64,000 nucleotides of DNA from an uncultured Woeseia sp. (lineage in GTDB: Bacteria; Pseudomonadota; Gammaproteobacteria; Steroidobacterales; Woeseiaceae): assembly GCA_937925605.1 (NCBI GenBank), contig CALALV010000001.1:1-64000 (forward strand), in the 5' to 3' direction. The translations under genes and the position numbers were made by a program. Below the pieces are notes generated by a model. That model searched no databases and was not told the origin of the DNA. It worked only from the letters and a program-made list of their open reading frames with translations. Shown here piece after piece: positions 26,083 to 36,406 of this stretch. Position 1 is the first letter of the stretch. Each line of letters opens with the position of its first letter.

Positions 26083-27762
26083 TCACAGGTTGCCGCGCTT
26101 CAGTTCGCGCACGGCGTAGTCGGCCGCGCGGGCGGTCAGCGCCATGTAGGTCAGCGACGGGTTCTGGCAGGCGGAGGAGGTCATGCAGGCGCCGTCGGTG
26201 ACGAACACGTTCGGCGCGTCCCAGACCTGGTTCCAGCCGTTCAGTACCGAGGACTTCGGGTCACGGCCCATGCGCGCGGTGCCCATTTCGTGGATGCCCA
26301 TGCCCGGCGCGTAGTCGTTGTCGAAGGTGTGCACGTCGCTGACGCCGCAGGCCTCCAGGATCTCGGCCATGTCGTTTTGCATGTCGCGCCGCATCAGCTT
26401 CTCGTTCTCGCCGATCTCGCAGTGCATCTTCAGCACCGGCAGCCCCCACTTGTCGGCCCGCGTGTCGTCGATGCCGATCCAGTTGTCGTGATCGGGCAGC
26501 ATCTCCCCGAACGCCGTGGCGCCGATGCGCCACTCACCCGGCTGCGCCATGCGGTCCTTGAAATCGCCGCCAACGCCGAGCTCGCGCACGGCGCGCTGCC
26601 AGTCCTGGCGGCTGGCGCCGCCCTGCAGGCCGAAGCCGCGCAGGTAGTCGCGCTTGTCGCCGAACAGGTTGCGGAAGCGTGGAATGTAGAATCCGGTTGG
26701 CCGCGAGCCGAAATAATACTTGTCCGCCATCTCCGGCATGCTTCCGGACGCGCCGACGCGGAAATGGTGGTCCATCAGGTTGTGGCCCAGTTCGCCCGAA
26801 CTGCTGCCGAGTCCGCCGGGCCAGACGTCGGTGGCCGAGCGCATCAGGATCCAGGTCGAGTTCAGCGCGGAGGCGCACAGGAACACGATCGGCGCGCGGT
26901 ATTCAGTGGTCTTGTCGCTGACGGCATCGAGCACGCGCACGGCACTCGCGCGCCGGCGATCGCGGTCGTAGACCAGCTCCGTCACGATTGACCAGGGTTT
27001 GAGGGTCAGGCGGCCGGTCGCCATCGCGGCGGGCAGCGTCGAGGACTGGGTGCTGAAGTAGGCGCCGTAGGGACAGCCGAGCCAGCACGCGTTGCGGTAC
27101 TGGCACGGCGAGCGCCCGGGCAGCGGCTGCGTCAGGTTTGCATTGCGGCCCGGTATGATGCGCCGCCGGCCGCCGAAATGGCTTTTCAAGCGCTCGGCGA
27201 CGACTTCCTCGGCGCAGTTCAGCGGCATCGGGGGCTGGAACTGGCCGTCGGGCAGCTGCGGCAGGTTCTCGATCGAGCCGGCGATGCCGGCGTGGCGCTC
27301 GACGTGGTCGTACCACGGCGCGATATCGGCGTAACGGATCGGCCAGTCGACGCCCACGCCGTCCTGCGCGTTCGCCTCGAAATCGTACTCGCTCAGCCGG
27401 TAGCTCTGCCGTCCCCACATCAGCGAGCGGCCGCCGACCTGGTAGCCGCGGAACCAGTCGAAGCGCTTCAGCTCGGTGTAGGGCGAATCCCGGTCCGAGG
27501 CCCACCAGTCGAGGTTGGTCTCGTTCAGTGGGTAGTCGCGCTTCAGGACCGGGTAGGCCTTCTCCATCGCGACGGTGCGCTCGCCGCGGTGCGGGTACTC
27601 CCACGGACCCTTGCGCGCGTTGACGTAGTCCTTTACGTGCTCGACGTTCTTGCCGCGCTCGAGCAGCAGGACCCGGAGACCCTTCTCCGTCAGTTCCTTG
27701 GCGGCCCAGCCGCCGGATATGCCGGATCCGACGACAATGGCGTCGAATGTCTCCTGAGCCAC
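26083..27762 (-). CDS. GMC-family flavin oxidoreductase, probable glycoside 3-dehydrogenase catalytic subunit
   Basis: This is a flavoprotein of about 559 residues. The FAD-binding motif is at the N-terminus (IVVGSGISGGWAAKEL), and the GMC C-terminal motifs are present: HEMGTARMG with the catalytic His, and CQNPSLT with the paired Asn. It has no signal peptide and probably hitchhikes with the Tat-exported subunit 3. The start is taken at a GTG (27762) behind GGGG; another GTG lies six codons earlier. The neighbours, two DUF1080 proteins and a TIM-barrel isomerase, are those of systems that oxidise sugars at C3, so a glycoside 3-dehydrogenase is the best guess. The real substrate is unknown. 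Confidence 0.88.
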   Translation of the reverse strand: MAQETFDAIVVGSGISGGWAAKELTEKGLRVLLLERGKNVEHVKDYVNARKGPWEYPHRGERTVAMEKAYPVLKRDYPLNETNLDWWASDRDSPYTELKRFDWFRGYQVGGRSLMWGRQSYRLSEYDFEANAQDGVGVDWPIRYADIAPWYDHVERHAGIAGSIENLPQLPDGQFQPPMPLNCAEEVVAERLKSHFGGRRRIIPGRNANLTQPLPGRSPCQYRNACWLGCPYGAYFSTQSSTLPAAMATGRLTLKPWSIVTELVYDRDRRRASAVRVLDAVSDKTTEYRAPIVFLCASALNSTWILMRSATDVWPGGLGSSSGELGHNLMDHHFRVGASGSMPEMADKYYFGSRPTGFYIPRFRNLFGDKRDYLRGFGLQGGASRQDWQRAVRELGVGGDFKDRMAQPGEWRIGATAFGEMLPDHDNWIGIDDTRADKWGLPVLKMHCEIGENEKLMRRDMQNDMAEILEACGVSDVHTFDNDYAPGMGIHEMGTARMGRDPKSSVLNGWNQVWDAPNVFVTDGACMTSSACQNPSLTYMALTARAADYAVRELKRGNL

Positions 27763-27861
27763 CCGTTGCCCCCGTAGCACCTAGCGTGCCCACGATCATA
27801 CGTTCATCGGCCGGCATTGGATACCGTCGCCAGTCGCCGTGCGCGCTGCTAGGATCGCTGC

Positions 27862-28809
27862 ATGCGCCAGTTCCTCGCGACGATCCTGCTGTGCCTCGTG
27901 CTGACGCCGGCCTGCGCCGCCGAACGGCCGGCGCGCGGCTTTGCCGACGATCTGCTCGGGCGCTGGGACCTGCGCGTCGCCGGCGACGACGGCGAGTACC
28001 CGTCCTGGGTCGAGCTGCGCCTGCGCACCGAGTGGCAGCTGATGGCGCGCTTCGTCGGCCGCTTCGGCAGCACGCGCTACACCGACGACGTCGAGTTCGC
28101 CGACGGGCGCCTGCGGCTGCGCGTGCCGGTGCAGTACGAGCCCGGTCCGGGCGCGCTGGAATTCGAGGGCGAACTGCGCGATGGCGGCCTGGCGGGCACG
28201 CTCATCGCGCCCGGCGCAGAAGCGGTCCCGTTCACGGGCGAGCGGGCTCCCGCGCTCGAGCGGGCCGGCGTGCCGGAGGCCGGCAACCCGCTCGCGCTGT
28301 TCGACGGCGTCTCGCTCTCAGGCTGGCGGCCGCGTCACGCCGCCCATGCGGGCTGCTGGCAGGTGGCCGACGGCGTGCTGCGTGCCACGCCGCCCTGCGT
28401 CGATCTCGTGTCCGTGCCGCGCTTCGACGACTTCCGACTCGAGGTGGAATTCCGCTACCCGGCGGGCAGCAACAGCGGCCTGTACCTGCGCGGCCGCTAC
28501 GAGCTGCAGATCCAGGACGACCACGGCCTGGCCGTCGACCCGCTGCGCATGGGCGGTGTCTACGGCTTCATCGCCGCGGCCACGAATGCCGCGCGCCCGG
28601 CCGGCGCGTGGCAGCGCTACGACGTCGAGCTGCGCGGTCGCCGGGTCACGGTGGCGCTGAACGGCACGACGGTCATCGCCGGGAGCGAGATACCGGGGAT
28701 TACCGGCGGCGCGCTCGACGCCGAAGAGGCGGAACCGGGGCCGCTGATGCTGCAGGGCGACCACGGGCCGATCGAGTTCCGCCGGATCGTGCTGACGCCG
28801 CTCGAGTAG
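27862..28809 (+). CDS. second DUF1080 / 3-keto-disaccharide hydrolase-family protein, exported
   Basis: This 315-residue protein has a signal peptide (LATILLCLVLTPACAAE). A first beta-rich half (about 30-140, LLGRWDLRVAGDDG) precedes the DUF1080 core (LFDGVSLSGWRPR, FRLEVEFRYPAGSNSGLYLRGRYELQI, GPIEFRRIVLTPLE). The core is the same family as the protein at 24642, but the two share little outside the motifs, so this is not a recent duplication. It is divergent from the GMC gene across about 100 bases. Confidence 0.85.
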   Translation: MRQFLATILLCLVLTPACAAERPARGFADDLLGRWDLRVAGDDGEYPSWVELRLRTEWQLMARFVGRFGSTRYTDDVEFADGRLRLRVPVQYEPGPGALEFEGELRDGGLAGTLIAPGAEAVPFTGERAPALERAGVPEAGNPLALFDGVSLSGWRPRHAAHAGCWQVADGVLRATPPCVDLVSVPRFDDFRLEVEFRYPAGSNSGLYLRGRYELQIQDDHGLAVDPLRMGGVYGFIAAATNAARPAGAWQRYDVELRGRRVTVALNGTTVIAGSEIPGITGGALDAEEAEPGPLMLQGDHGPIEFRRIVLTPLE

Positions 28810-28834
28810 CGGTGCAGAGGCCCCGCGCGGCGTT

Positions 28835-29695
28835 TCAGCTGCCGCTCGTGGCGAGGATCCGGCCGAGCCGGCTGCGGCCGAGCGCGGCGGTCCGGAACGG
28901 GTCGGCCGGCCGGTCGTGCTCCACGAACAGGTGCTGCAGGTGCGCGGCCGCCGGCGACGCGAGTATCGCCGCGAAGTCGATCCGCCCGCTGCCGACGTCG
29001 ACGATCTGCCCGTCGTCACCGATGTCCTTGAGGTGCGCGAGCGCGTAGCGCGACGGGTCCTGCGCGAGCACGTCGAGCACGTCGTGCCCCGCGCGCGTCA
29101 CCCAGTAGAAGTCGAGTTCGAAGTCTACGAGCTGCGGGTCGGTGCGTTCGCGCAGGACGTCGAGCGGCAGCCGGGCGTCGATGGCCGCGAGCTCGAAATC
29201 GTGGTTGTGGTAGGCGAGCCGCAGGCCGCGGCTGTGCGCGGCCTCGGCGATCCGGTTCAGCTCGTCGGCACGCCGGCGGTAGTCGTCCAGCGTCCGCCGC
29301 TCGTCCGGTTCGAGCCAGGGGACGGTGACGTAGCGGTGCCCGATCGTCGCTGCCGCGTCGAGCAACGGAGCCGGCGCGGCACGCAGCTCGCCGAGCGGTA
29401 GGTGCGCGCTCGAGGCGGCCAGGCCGAATTCGCCCAACAGACGGCGGATGTCGGCCGGCGAATGCCCGAAGTAGCCCGCGAACTCGACGTCGCGATAGCC
29501 GATGGCCGCGACGGCCTCGAGCGTCGCCGCGACGTCGTCGGCCATCGAGGCGCGCAGCGTGTACAGCTGGATACCCGGCAGCCGCGGCGTCGGCCGGCTC
29601 GCAGCGCGCGCGGCGCGCGGCCGCGCGAGCCATAGTGTCCCGGCGGCCGCGCCGGCGGCGAGCAGCTCGCGGCGACTGACGGAGTGCTTTTTCAT
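28835..29695 (-). CDS. sugar phosphate isomerase/epimerase-like TIM barrel, Tat-exported
   Basis: This 286-residue protein starts at the ATG at 29695; the longer open frame upstream is the antisense of the transporter gene. A twin-arginine signal (SVSRRELLAAGAAAG) leads into a xylose-isomerase-like TIM barrel (GIQLYTLRASM, GYRDVEFAGYFGHS, LRLAYHNHDFEL, VDFELDFYWVTRAG, LAHLKDIGD). The metal-binding His, Asp and Glu residues of the family are visible. Exported members are common beside DUF1080 and GMC genes and are thought to act on keto-sugars. It is divergent from the transporter at 29768. Confidence 0.85.
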   Translation of the reverse strand: MKKHSVSRRELLAAGAAAGTLWLARPRAARAASRPTPRLPGIQLYTLRASMADDVAATLEAVAAIGYRDVEFAGYFGHSPADIRRLLGEFGLAASSAHLPLGELRAAPAPLLDAAATIGHRYVTVPWLEPDERRTLDDYRRRADELNRIAEAAHSRGLRLAYHNHDFELAAIDARLPLDVLRERTDPQLVDFELDFYWVTRAGHDVLDVLAQDPSRYALAHLKDIGDDGQIVDVGSGRIDFAAILASPAAAHLQHLFVEHDRPADPFRTAALGRSRLGRILATSGS

Positions 29696-29767
29696 GCGCT
29701 TGTCCCTATTCTTGGGCCGGGGACGCTGGCGCCAGTCTAGCGAAACGGGGGAAGCAGGAGAACAATA

Positions 29768-31099
29768 ATGAGCGATGCCGCATCCGTCGCGCCGGTCGCG
29801 AAGACGCCGAAGGCACAGCTTTTTTTCATGATGCTGCTGCAGATCTTCATCTGGGGCGCGTGGCTGCCGCTGATCTTCGGTTACCTGCCGACGCTCGGCT
29901 ACACGCCGACGCAGCAGGCCTGGGTCCTGAACGCCTTCCCGGTGGCCGCGATCATCGGCCTGTTCTTCTCCAACCAGTTCGCCGACCGGAATTTCGCTGC
30001 CGAGAAATTTCTCGCCTTCAGCCACCTGGTCGGCGGCCTGTCGATGTTCGGGCTGACGCTGACGACGGATTTCTGGCCGTTCCTGGTCCTGATGTGGATT
30101 CACTGCCTGTTCTACGTGCCGACGATCTCGATCACGAACTCGATCGCGTTCGCGCACATGCGCGATCCCGCGAGCGAGTTCGGCCCGATCCGCATGGGTG
30201 GCACGATCGGCTGGGTACTGGCGGCCTGGCCCTTCGCGTTCATCTTCGTCGACTGGGCCGCGGTGCGCGCCGCGAACCCGGAGGGGATCGTCGAGCTGAT
30301 CGGTACCGCGCTCGGCTCCGGGCTCAGCGGCGACGAGCTGCGCGCGGCTACACCCTGGACCTTCGGCGTCGCCGGCGCGGTCAGCCTGCTGCTCGCGGTC
30401 TACAGCCTGTTCCTGCCGCACACCCCGGCGCGCAAGGCGCGCGGCGAGGACATGGACAAGCTGGCCTGGCTCGAGGCCGCCAAGCTGCTGAAGCACCCGT
30501 TCATCCTCGTGCTGTGGATAGTCGCGCTCGCTGACTCCTTCGTGCACAACGCGTTCTTCAACTGGGCCGCGATTTTCTTTGGCAGCGACGCGGTCGGCAT
30601 TCCCGGCAACTGGATCATGCCGGTCATGAGCATCGGCCAGGTCGCCGAGATCCTGACGATGCTGATCCTCGGCCTAGTGTTGAAGCGCCTCGGCTGGAAG
30701 ATCACGCTGATGGTCGGCGTGCTCGGCTACGCGCTGCGTTTCGCGATTTTCGCGTGGTTCCCCGAGTCCACCTGGCTCATCGTCCTGGTCAACCTCGTCC
30801 ACGGCATCTGCTACGCGTTTTTCTTCGCGACGGTCTATATCTTCGTCGACGCGTACTTCCCGCCGGACGCGCGCTCGAGCGCGCAGGGGCTGTTCAACGT
30901 CATGATCCTCGGCATCGGCGCGCTGATCGCCAACAGCCTGTGCCCGTGGCTCCTGCAGAGCGTCTACACGGTCGACGGCGTGACCGACTTCAGGTCGATG
31001 TTCATGATCCCGATGACGATCTCGATACTCGCCGCACTGTTGCTGGCGATTGCCTTCAGGCCGCCCGGCGACGTTGCCGCCACGGCGACCCCGCACTGA
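29768..31099 (+). CDS. nucleoside:H+ symporter-type MFS transporter
   Basis: This 443-residue membrane protein has about 12 hydrophobic segments and the signatures of the NupG/nucleoside-H+ symporter family: QIFIWGAWLPLIFGYLPTLG, FGPIRMGGTIGWVLAAW, FFFATVYIFVDAYFP. A strong ribosome site (AGGAG) precedes the ATG. In sugar-module neighbourhoods such carriers often import sugars or keto-sugars rather than nucleosides, so the substrate is left open. The SSS-family carrier follows after 47 bases in the same direction. Confidence 0.85.
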   Translation: MSDAASVAPVAKTPKAQLFFMMLLQIFIWGAWLPLIFGYLPTLGYTPTQQAWVLNAFPVAAIIGLFFSNQFADRNFAAEKFLAFSHLVGGLSMFGLTLTTDFWPFLVLMWIHCLFYVPTISITNSIAFAHMRDPASEFGPIRMGGTIGWVLAAWPFAFIFVDWAAVRAANPEGIVELIGTALGSGLSGDELRAATPWTFGVAGAVSLLLAVYSLFLPHTPARKARGEDMDKLAWLEAAKLLKHPFILVLWIVALADSFVHNAFFNWAAIFFGSDAVGIPGNWIMPVMSIGQVAEILTMLILGLVLKRLGWKITLMVGVLGYALRFAIFAWFPESTWLIVLVNLVHGICYAFFFATVYIFVDAYFPPDARSSAQGLFNVMILGIGALIANSLCPWLLQSVYTVDGVTDFRSMFMIPMTISILAALLLAIAFRPPGDVAATATPH

Positions 31100-31146
31100 C
31101 GTGATCGTGCGGCTACTTCCTGCAACGGCGAGGTGAGCGGGCAGGC

Positions 31147-32817
31147 ATGAGCGGACTGACGTCACTCGACTGGATCGTGGTCGCGCTGTATTTCCTGGTG
31201 CTGGTCGCGGTGGTCGTGGCCGTGACCCGTCGCCAGCAGGACACCACCGACTACTTCCTGGCCGGCCGAAACGTCGGGTTCTTCGCGATCGGCGCGTCGA
31301 TCTTCGCGTCGAACATCGGCTCCGAGCACGTCGTCGGACTGGCCGGGCAGGGCGCCTCGACCGGTCTCGCAATGGCCCACTACGAGCTGCACGCCTGGAT
31401 CGTCGTGCTGCTCGCGTGGGTGTTCGTGCCGTACTACTACAACGCGAAAGTCTTCACGATGCCGGAATTCCTGGAGCGGCGCTTCGGCCCGAAGCCGCGC
31501 TGGATCCTGTCGCTCGTCTCGCTCGCCGCCTACGTGCTGACCAAGGTGTCCGTCACCGTGTACGCCGGCGCCATCGTGTTCAGCACGCTGCTGCCGGATA
31601 CGTTCGGCACCCCGCAGAACGCGTTCTGGGTCGGCGCCATCGCGACGGTCGTGCTGACCGGCCTGTACACGGTCGCCGGCGGCCTGCGCGCGGTGCTGTA
31701 CACGGATGCCGTGCAGGCAATGATCCTGATCACGGGCTCGGTCGCGATCACCTGGTTCGGCCTCGACCTGCTGGGTGGCTGGGGCGAGCTCAGGGCCTTC
31801 ACCAGCGAGAACGTCGCGCAGTACGCGCTGTGGCGACCGCTGTCTGACCCCGACTTCCCCTGGCTCGGCATCCTGATCGCGTCGCCGGTGGTCGGCATCT
31901 GGTACTGGTGCACGGACCAGTACATCGTGCAGCGCACGCTGGCGGCGAAGGACCTGAGGGCCGCCCGCCGCGGCGCGCTGTTCGGCGCGTTTCTCAAGAT
32001 CTCGCCGGTTATGATCTTCCTGGTACCGGGCCTGATTGGCGCAGCGCTGAATGCCAAGGGGCTGATGGCGATCCCGACGGACTCGGCCGGCGGCCTGGTC
32101 GGTGACCAGGTGTTCCCGACGATGGTCACGGCCCTGCTGCCGGAGGGCCTGCGCGGACTCGTCGTCGCCGCGCTGATGGCGGCGCTGATGAGCTCGCTGT
32201 CCTCGCTGTTCAACTCGACCGCGACGCTGTTCACGGTAGACATCTACGAGAAGCTCAGGCCCGATGCCGGCGAGCGCCGTTACGTGCAGGTCGGGCGCCT
32301 CGCGACCGTCGTCGTCGTGGTGCTCGGACTCGTCTGGATCCCGGTCATGCCGATGATCTCGAAGGGCGGCCTCTACCAGTACCTGCAGAGCGTGCAGGGC
32401 TACCTCGCGCCGCCGATCACGGCGGTGTTCCTGCTCGGCATCTTCTGGAGCCGCATGAATCACCGCGGCGCGGTCTGGGGCCTCGGGCTGGGCTTCGCGC
32501 TCGGCACCGCCAAATTGCTGATCCAGGCCCTGTTCGGGGCCGGCAAGATCGAGTCGCCGGCCCTGCTCGCCGCCGTCGGCGACTTCAACTTCCTGTACTT
32601 CTCGGGCGTGCTGTTCCTGGTCAGCGTCATCACGATCGTGCTGGCGTCGCGCCTCGATCCGCCGCCGGACCGGGACCGCATTCGCGGCCTGACCTGGGAC
32701 TCGGTGGACCGCGCGGCCGTGCGCGCGAGCTGGGACGGCCGCGACGTGGCCGCTACTGTCGTCGTGCTCGGTCTCGTCGCGGCCGTTTACCTGTACTTCT
32801 CGTTCTGGGTCGCCTGA
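31147..32817 (+). CDS. sodium/solute symporter (SSS, SGLT-like)
   Basis: This 556-residue transporter has about 14 transmembrane helices. It shows RRQQDTTDYFLAGRNVGFFAIGAS near the start, ASNIGSEHVVGLAGQG, a central WYWCTDQYIVQRTLAAKD and MSSLSSLFNSTATLF, all typical of the sodium/glucose branch. It probably imports a sugar or sugar derivative. Its place behind the MFS carrier suggests a two-transporter operon serving the carbohydrate module. Confidence 0.9.
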   Translation: MSGLTSLDWIVVALYFLVLVAVVVAVTRRQQDTTDYFLAGRNVGFFAIGASIFASNIGSEHVVGLAGQGASTGLAMAHYELHAWIVVLLAWVFVPYYYNAKVFTMPEFLERRFGPKPRWILSLVSLAAYVLTKVSVTVYAGAIVFSTLLPDTFGTPQNAFWVGAIATVVLTGLYTVAGGLRAVLYTDAVQAMILITGSVAITWFGLDLLGGWGELRAFTSENVAQYALWRPLSDPDFPWLGILIASPVVGIWYWCTDQYIVQRTLAAKDLRAARRGALFGAFLKISPVMIFLVPGLIGAALNAKGLMAIPTDSAGGLVGDQVFPTMVTALLPEGLRGLVVAALMAALMSSLSSLFNSTATLFTVDIYEKLRPDAGERRYVQVGRLATVVVVVLGLVWIPVMPMISKGGLYQYLQSVQGYLAPPITAVFLLGIFWSRMNHRGAVWGLGLGFALGTAKLLIQALFGAGKIESPALLAAVGDFNFLYFSGVLFLVSVITIVLASRLDPPPDRDRIRGLTWDSVDRAAVRASWDGRDVAATVVVLGLVAAVYLYFSFWVA

Positions 32818-32905
32818 GCGGCGCCGCCCCCGCGCGCGACGGCCCGGCTTGCGGCCAGGGGGTCGTTCGGGGCAGGCTCCCGCCTGTGCTTCGAGGAGAT
32901 CAGAC

Positions 32906-34612
32906 GTGAAGAAATCCGGACTGCTCGTCCTGCTGCTCGTAACCGCCTGCCGCCCGGCCGAGGGACCGCCGGCCGGTCCCGCGGCCGGCGCCGACTGGTC
33001 GCGTGGCGGCATGGTCGCCGCTGCGAGCCCCTACGCCGTCGCCGTGGCGAGCGAGATACTCGAGCGCGGCGGCCACGCGGTCGACGCGGCGATTGCCGCG
33101 CATGCCGTGCTCGGCCTGGTCGAGCCGGAGAGTTCGGGCCTCGGCGGCAGCGTGTTCCTGTTGGTGCACGAGCACGGCGCGAACACGCCGGTCCTCTACG
33201 ACGGGCGCGAGACCGCGCCGGCCGGGGCGACGGCATCGATGTTCGTCGTCGACGGCCAGCCGCTCGGCTTCCGCGAGGCCTGGCAGACCGGCATCGGGGT
33301 CGGCGTGCCGGGCACCGTCGCCGCCTACGCGGCGGCGCACGCGCAACACGGGCGCCTGCCCTGGGCGGAGCTGTTCCGGCCGGCCATCCTGCTCGCGAAA
33401 GAAGGTTTCGCGGTGCCGCCGAAACTGCACAACTGGCTGCTGCGGCTCGCGCCGCTGATCGATGCGGAGCGCTCGCCGGCGGCCGCCGCCTACCTGTACC
33501 CGGACGGCGAGCCGCTCGCGCAGGGCGCGCGCCGGGACAACCCGGCCTATGCGGCGACGCTCGAACGCATCGCCGCCGAGGGGCCGTCAGCTTTCTATAG
33601 TGGCGACATTGCCCGCGATATCGCCGCGCGGGCGCAGCAGGCGCCGCTGCCCGGCACGCTGACCACCGCAGACCTCGCGGCCTACGAGGTCGTGCGTCGC
33701 GAGGCCGTCTGCGGCGCCTTCCGCGACTACCGCATCTGCTCGGCGCCGCCGCCGTCGTCCGGCGTCGCGCAGGTGATGATCGCCGGGCTTTACGATCGCC
33801 TGCTGCCGGACGCCGCGTCGCCGCTCACGGCCTTCGTCGACGCGCAGCGGCTGGCTTACGCCGATCGCGACCGCTACATCGCCGACCCGGCTTTCGCCGA
33901 CGTGCCGCTCGCCGAGCTGATCGAGCCGGCCTACCTCGACCGGCGCGCGGCAGAGCGCGCGGCCCCGGACGCGCTGCCGGAGCCGGGCGCGCCGCGCGGC
34001 GAGGCTGACACGGGCGGGGCGGACGCAACGCGCGAGGCGCCCGGCACCTCGCACCTGTCGATCGTGGACGCCGACGGCAACGCGGTATCGCTGACGGCAT
34101 CCGTCGGCGCCCCCTTCGGCTCGCTGCGCATGGTGCACGGTTTCCTGCTGAACAACGAAATGAGCGACTTCGCCTTCGTGCCGGTCGAGCGCGGCGAGCC
34201 GGTCGCGAACGCCGTCGAGCCGGGCAAGCGGCCGCGTTCGTCGATGTCGCCGACGATGGTCTACGGCGCGGACGGCGAGCTCGCGCTGGTCACCGGCTCG
34301 CCCGGCGGCAACTCGATCGTCGCCTACGTCGCGAAGAGCGTGCTCGGCGTCCTCGACTGGGGCCTGACCGCGCAGGCCGCGGCCGACTACCCCAACGTGA
34401 TCGCGCGCGGCGAGAGCGTGCGTGTCGAGACGGCCGACGACACCGGCCGCGCGCTCGCGGCGGAGCTCGCGGAGCTGGGCTACGACGTACGCGAGAGCGA
34501 GGGAGAGAATTCCGGGCTGCACCTCGTGGTCGTGCGCCCGGACGGGCTGGAGGGGGCCGCCGACAGCCGGCGCGACGGCACGACCGCGGCCGTTGCCCCG
34601 CGTACCCGCTGA
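32906..34612 (+). CDS. ggt: gamma-glutamyltransferase, lipoprotein-type
   Basis: This 568-residue enzyme starts at a GTG at 32906 behind GAGGAG. The N-terminus is short and hydrophobic and ends in VTAC, a lipobox, so it is probably lipid-anchored. It carries the family landmarks [26 protein letters not shown], the autocleavage/nucleophile site [15 protein letters not shown] and a conserved GVPGTVAAY. The precursor should self-cleave before the Thr to give two subunits. It would release glutamate from glutathione or gamma-glutamyl peptides in the periplasm. It has no obvious operon partners. Confidence 0.92.
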   Translation: MKKSGLLVLLLVTACRPAEGPPAGPAAGADWSRGGMVAAASPYAVAVASEILERGGHAVDAAIAAHAVLGLVEPESSGLGGSVFLLVHEHGANTPVLYDGRETAPAGATASMFVVDGQPLGFREAWQTGIGVGVPGTVAAYAAAHAQHGRLPWAELFRPAILLAKEGFAVPPKLHNWLLRLAPLIDAERSPAAAAYLYPDGEPLAQGARRDNPAYAATLERIAAEGPSAFYSGDIARDIAARAQQAPLPGTLTTADLAAYEVVRREAVCGAFRDYRICSAPPPSSGVAQVMIAGLYDRLLPDAASPLTAFVDAQRLAYADRDRYIADPAFADVPLAELIEPAYLDRRAAERAAPDALPEPGAPRGEADTGGADATREAPGTSHLSIVDADGNAVSLTASVGAPFGSLRMVHGFLLNNEMSDFAFVPVERGEPVANAVEPGKRPRSSMSPTMVYGADGELALVTGSPGGNSIVAYVAKSVLGVLDWGLTAQAAADYPNVIARGESVRVETADDTGRALAAELAELGYDVRESEGENSGLHLVVVRPDGLEGAADSRRDGTTAAVAPRTR

Positions 34613-34616
34613 GCCG

Positions 34617-34632
34617 GCCCGGCAGGCCGGGC
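34617..34632 (+). terminator. hairpin after gamma-glutamyltransferase gene
   Basis: GCCCGGC and GCCGGGC form a compact stem 4 bases after the stop codon, followed by a pyrimidine-rich, partly T-rich stretch. A TATAAT for the next gene begins 10 bases later. It is a plausible but not classical terminator. Confidence 0.45.
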
Positions 34633-34641
34633 TACTCTCTT

Positions 34642-34647
34642 TATAAT
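34642..34647 (+). promoter_or_regulatory. -10 box before phosphoglucomutase
   Basis: A perfect TATAAT about 50 bases before the pgm start. No good -35 hexamer is visible at the expected distance. Confidence 0.4.
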
Positions 34648-34695
34648 CTGGGGCGGCCGGTGCACGCCGGCTGCCCCACGGCTACAGGAATCGCC

Positions 34696-36342
34696 ATGTC
34701 ATTGCATCCGCTCGCCGGCAAGCCGGCGCCCGAGTCGCTGCTCGAGAACATCCCGCGGCTGGTCGCGAACTACTACAGCCTGCAGCCGGACCCGCAGGAC
34801 CCGGCCCAGCGCGTGGCATTCGGCACCTCCGGGCACCGCGGCAGCGCGCTCGCCGGCAGCTTCAACGAGGCGCACATCCTCGCGGTCAGCCAGGCCGTGG
34901 CCGAGTACCGCGCGGCGGCGGGCATCGACGGCCCGCTGTTCCTGGGCATGGACACGCACGCGCTGTCGGAACCGGCGCTGATCAGCGCCGTCGAGGTGCT
35001 GGCGGCGAACGGCGTGGCGCTGCGTCTCGACCACGAACTCGGCTACACGCCGACCCCGGTCGTCTCGCACGCTATCCTCGCGCACAACCGCAACGCGGCA
35101 GGCGGCGCGCAGGCGGACGGCATCGTCATCACGCCCTCGCACAACCCGCCGGCCGACGGCGGCTTCAAGTACAACCCGCCGAGCGGCGGCCCGGCCGACA
35201 CGGCGATCACCCGCGCGATCGAGCGCCGCGCGAACGAACTGCTGGATGCACCGGGCGACATCCGCCGCTGGCCCTGGGCGCGCGCGATGGCCGCGGAGCA
35301 CGTCGTCCGCCACGATTTCCGCACGCCCTACGTCGAGGGCCTCGGCGAGGTCATCGACATGGAGGCGATCCGCGCCGCGGGCGTCCGCATCGGCGCCGAC
35401 CCGATGGGCGGTTCGGGCGTCGCCTACTGGGGGCCGATCGCCGAGCGCTACGGCCTCGATCTCGAGGTCGTCAACGACAGCGTGGACCCGACCTTCCGCT
35501 TCATGAGCGTCGACAAGGACGGCAAGATCCGCATGGACTGCTCGTCGCCGTCGGCGATGGCGGGGCTGATCGGGCTCAAGGACCGCTACGACATCGCGTT
35601 CGGCAACGACACCGATTTCGACCGGCACGGTATCGTCACGCCGAGCGTCGGGCTGATGAACCCGAACCACTACCTCGCCGTCGCGATCGGCTGGCTGTTC
35701 AGCCGCCGGCCGGACTGGCCGGCGAGCGCCGCGGTCGGCAAGACGCTGGTCAGCAGCAGCATGATCGATCGCGTGGCCGCGGAGCTCGGCCGCGAGCTGC
35801 TCGAGGTGCCGGTGGGCTTCAAGTGGTTCGTCGACGGCCTGCTGGACGGTTCGCTCGGTTTCGGCGGCGAAGAGAGCGCCGGCGCGTCGTTCCTGCGCCG
35901 CGACGGCGGCGCCTGGTCGACGGACAAGGACGGCATCATCCTCGACCTGCTGGCCGCGGAGATCACGGCCACGAGCGGCCGCGATCCCGGCGAGCATTAC
36001 CGCGAGCTCGAAGCGCGCTTCGGCTCGCCCGTCTACCGGCGCATCGACGCGCCGGCCAGCCGCGAGCAGAAAGCCGTTCTGGCCGCGCTGTCGCCGGACA
36101 AGGTCAGCGCCACGGAACTGGCCGGCGAGCGGATAACGGCGCGGCTGACGCGCGCGCCCGGCAACGACGCGGCGATCGGCGGCCTCAAGGTCGTGACCGA
36201 GAACGGCTGGTTCGCCGCGCGGCCGTCCGGGACCGAGGACCTGTACAAGATCTACGCCGAGAGCTTCCGCGGCGAGGATCACCTGGACGCGATCCTGGCC
36301 GACGCCCGCGACATCGTCGCCGCCGCGCTGGCCGACGCCTGA
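34696..36342 (+). CDS. pgm: alpha-D-glucose phosphate-specific phosphoglucomutase
   Basis: This 548-residue enzyme interconverts glucose 1-phosphate and glucose 6-phosphate. The bacterial Pgm N-terminus reads [11 protein letters not shown] and the phosphoserine loop is [13 protein letters not shown]. The metal loop is [10 protein letters not shown], with GGEESAG and RPSGTED for sugar and phosphate binding. All motifs are intact. The start at 34696 follows CAGGAA. An alternative ATG 36 bases upstream would add non-conserved residues. Confidence 0.95.
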   Translation: MSLHPLAGKPAPESLLENIPRLVANYYSLQPDPQDPAQRVAFGTSGHRGSALAGSFNEAHILAVSQAVAEYRAAAGIDGPLFLGMDTHALSEPALISAVEVLAANGVALRLDHELGYTPTPVVSHAILAHNRNAAGGAQADGIVITPSHNPPADGGFKYNPPSGGPADTAITRAIERRANELLDAPGDIRRWPWARAMAAEHVVRHDFRTPYVEGLGEVIDMEAIRAAGVRIGADPMGGSGVAYWGPIAERYGLDLEVVNDSVDPTFRFMSVDKDGKIRMDCSSPSAMAGLIGLKDRYDIAFGNDTDFDRHGIVTPSVGLMNPNHYLAVAIGWLFSRRPDWPASAAVGKTLVSSSMIDRVAAELGRELLEVPVGFKWFVDGLLDGSLGFGGEESAGASFLRRDGGAWSTDKDGIILDLLAAEITATSGRDPGEHYRELEARFGSPVYRRIDAPASREQKAVLAALSPDKVSATELAGERITARLTRAPGNDAAIGGLKVVTENGWFAARPSGTEDLYKIYAESFRGEDHLDAILADARDIVAAALADA

Positions 36343-36406
36343 GTCGCGCCGTGCCGCGCTGCGGCCCGGACAGCATCAGCATCCCGACAGGAATAACGAA
36401 GACGAC

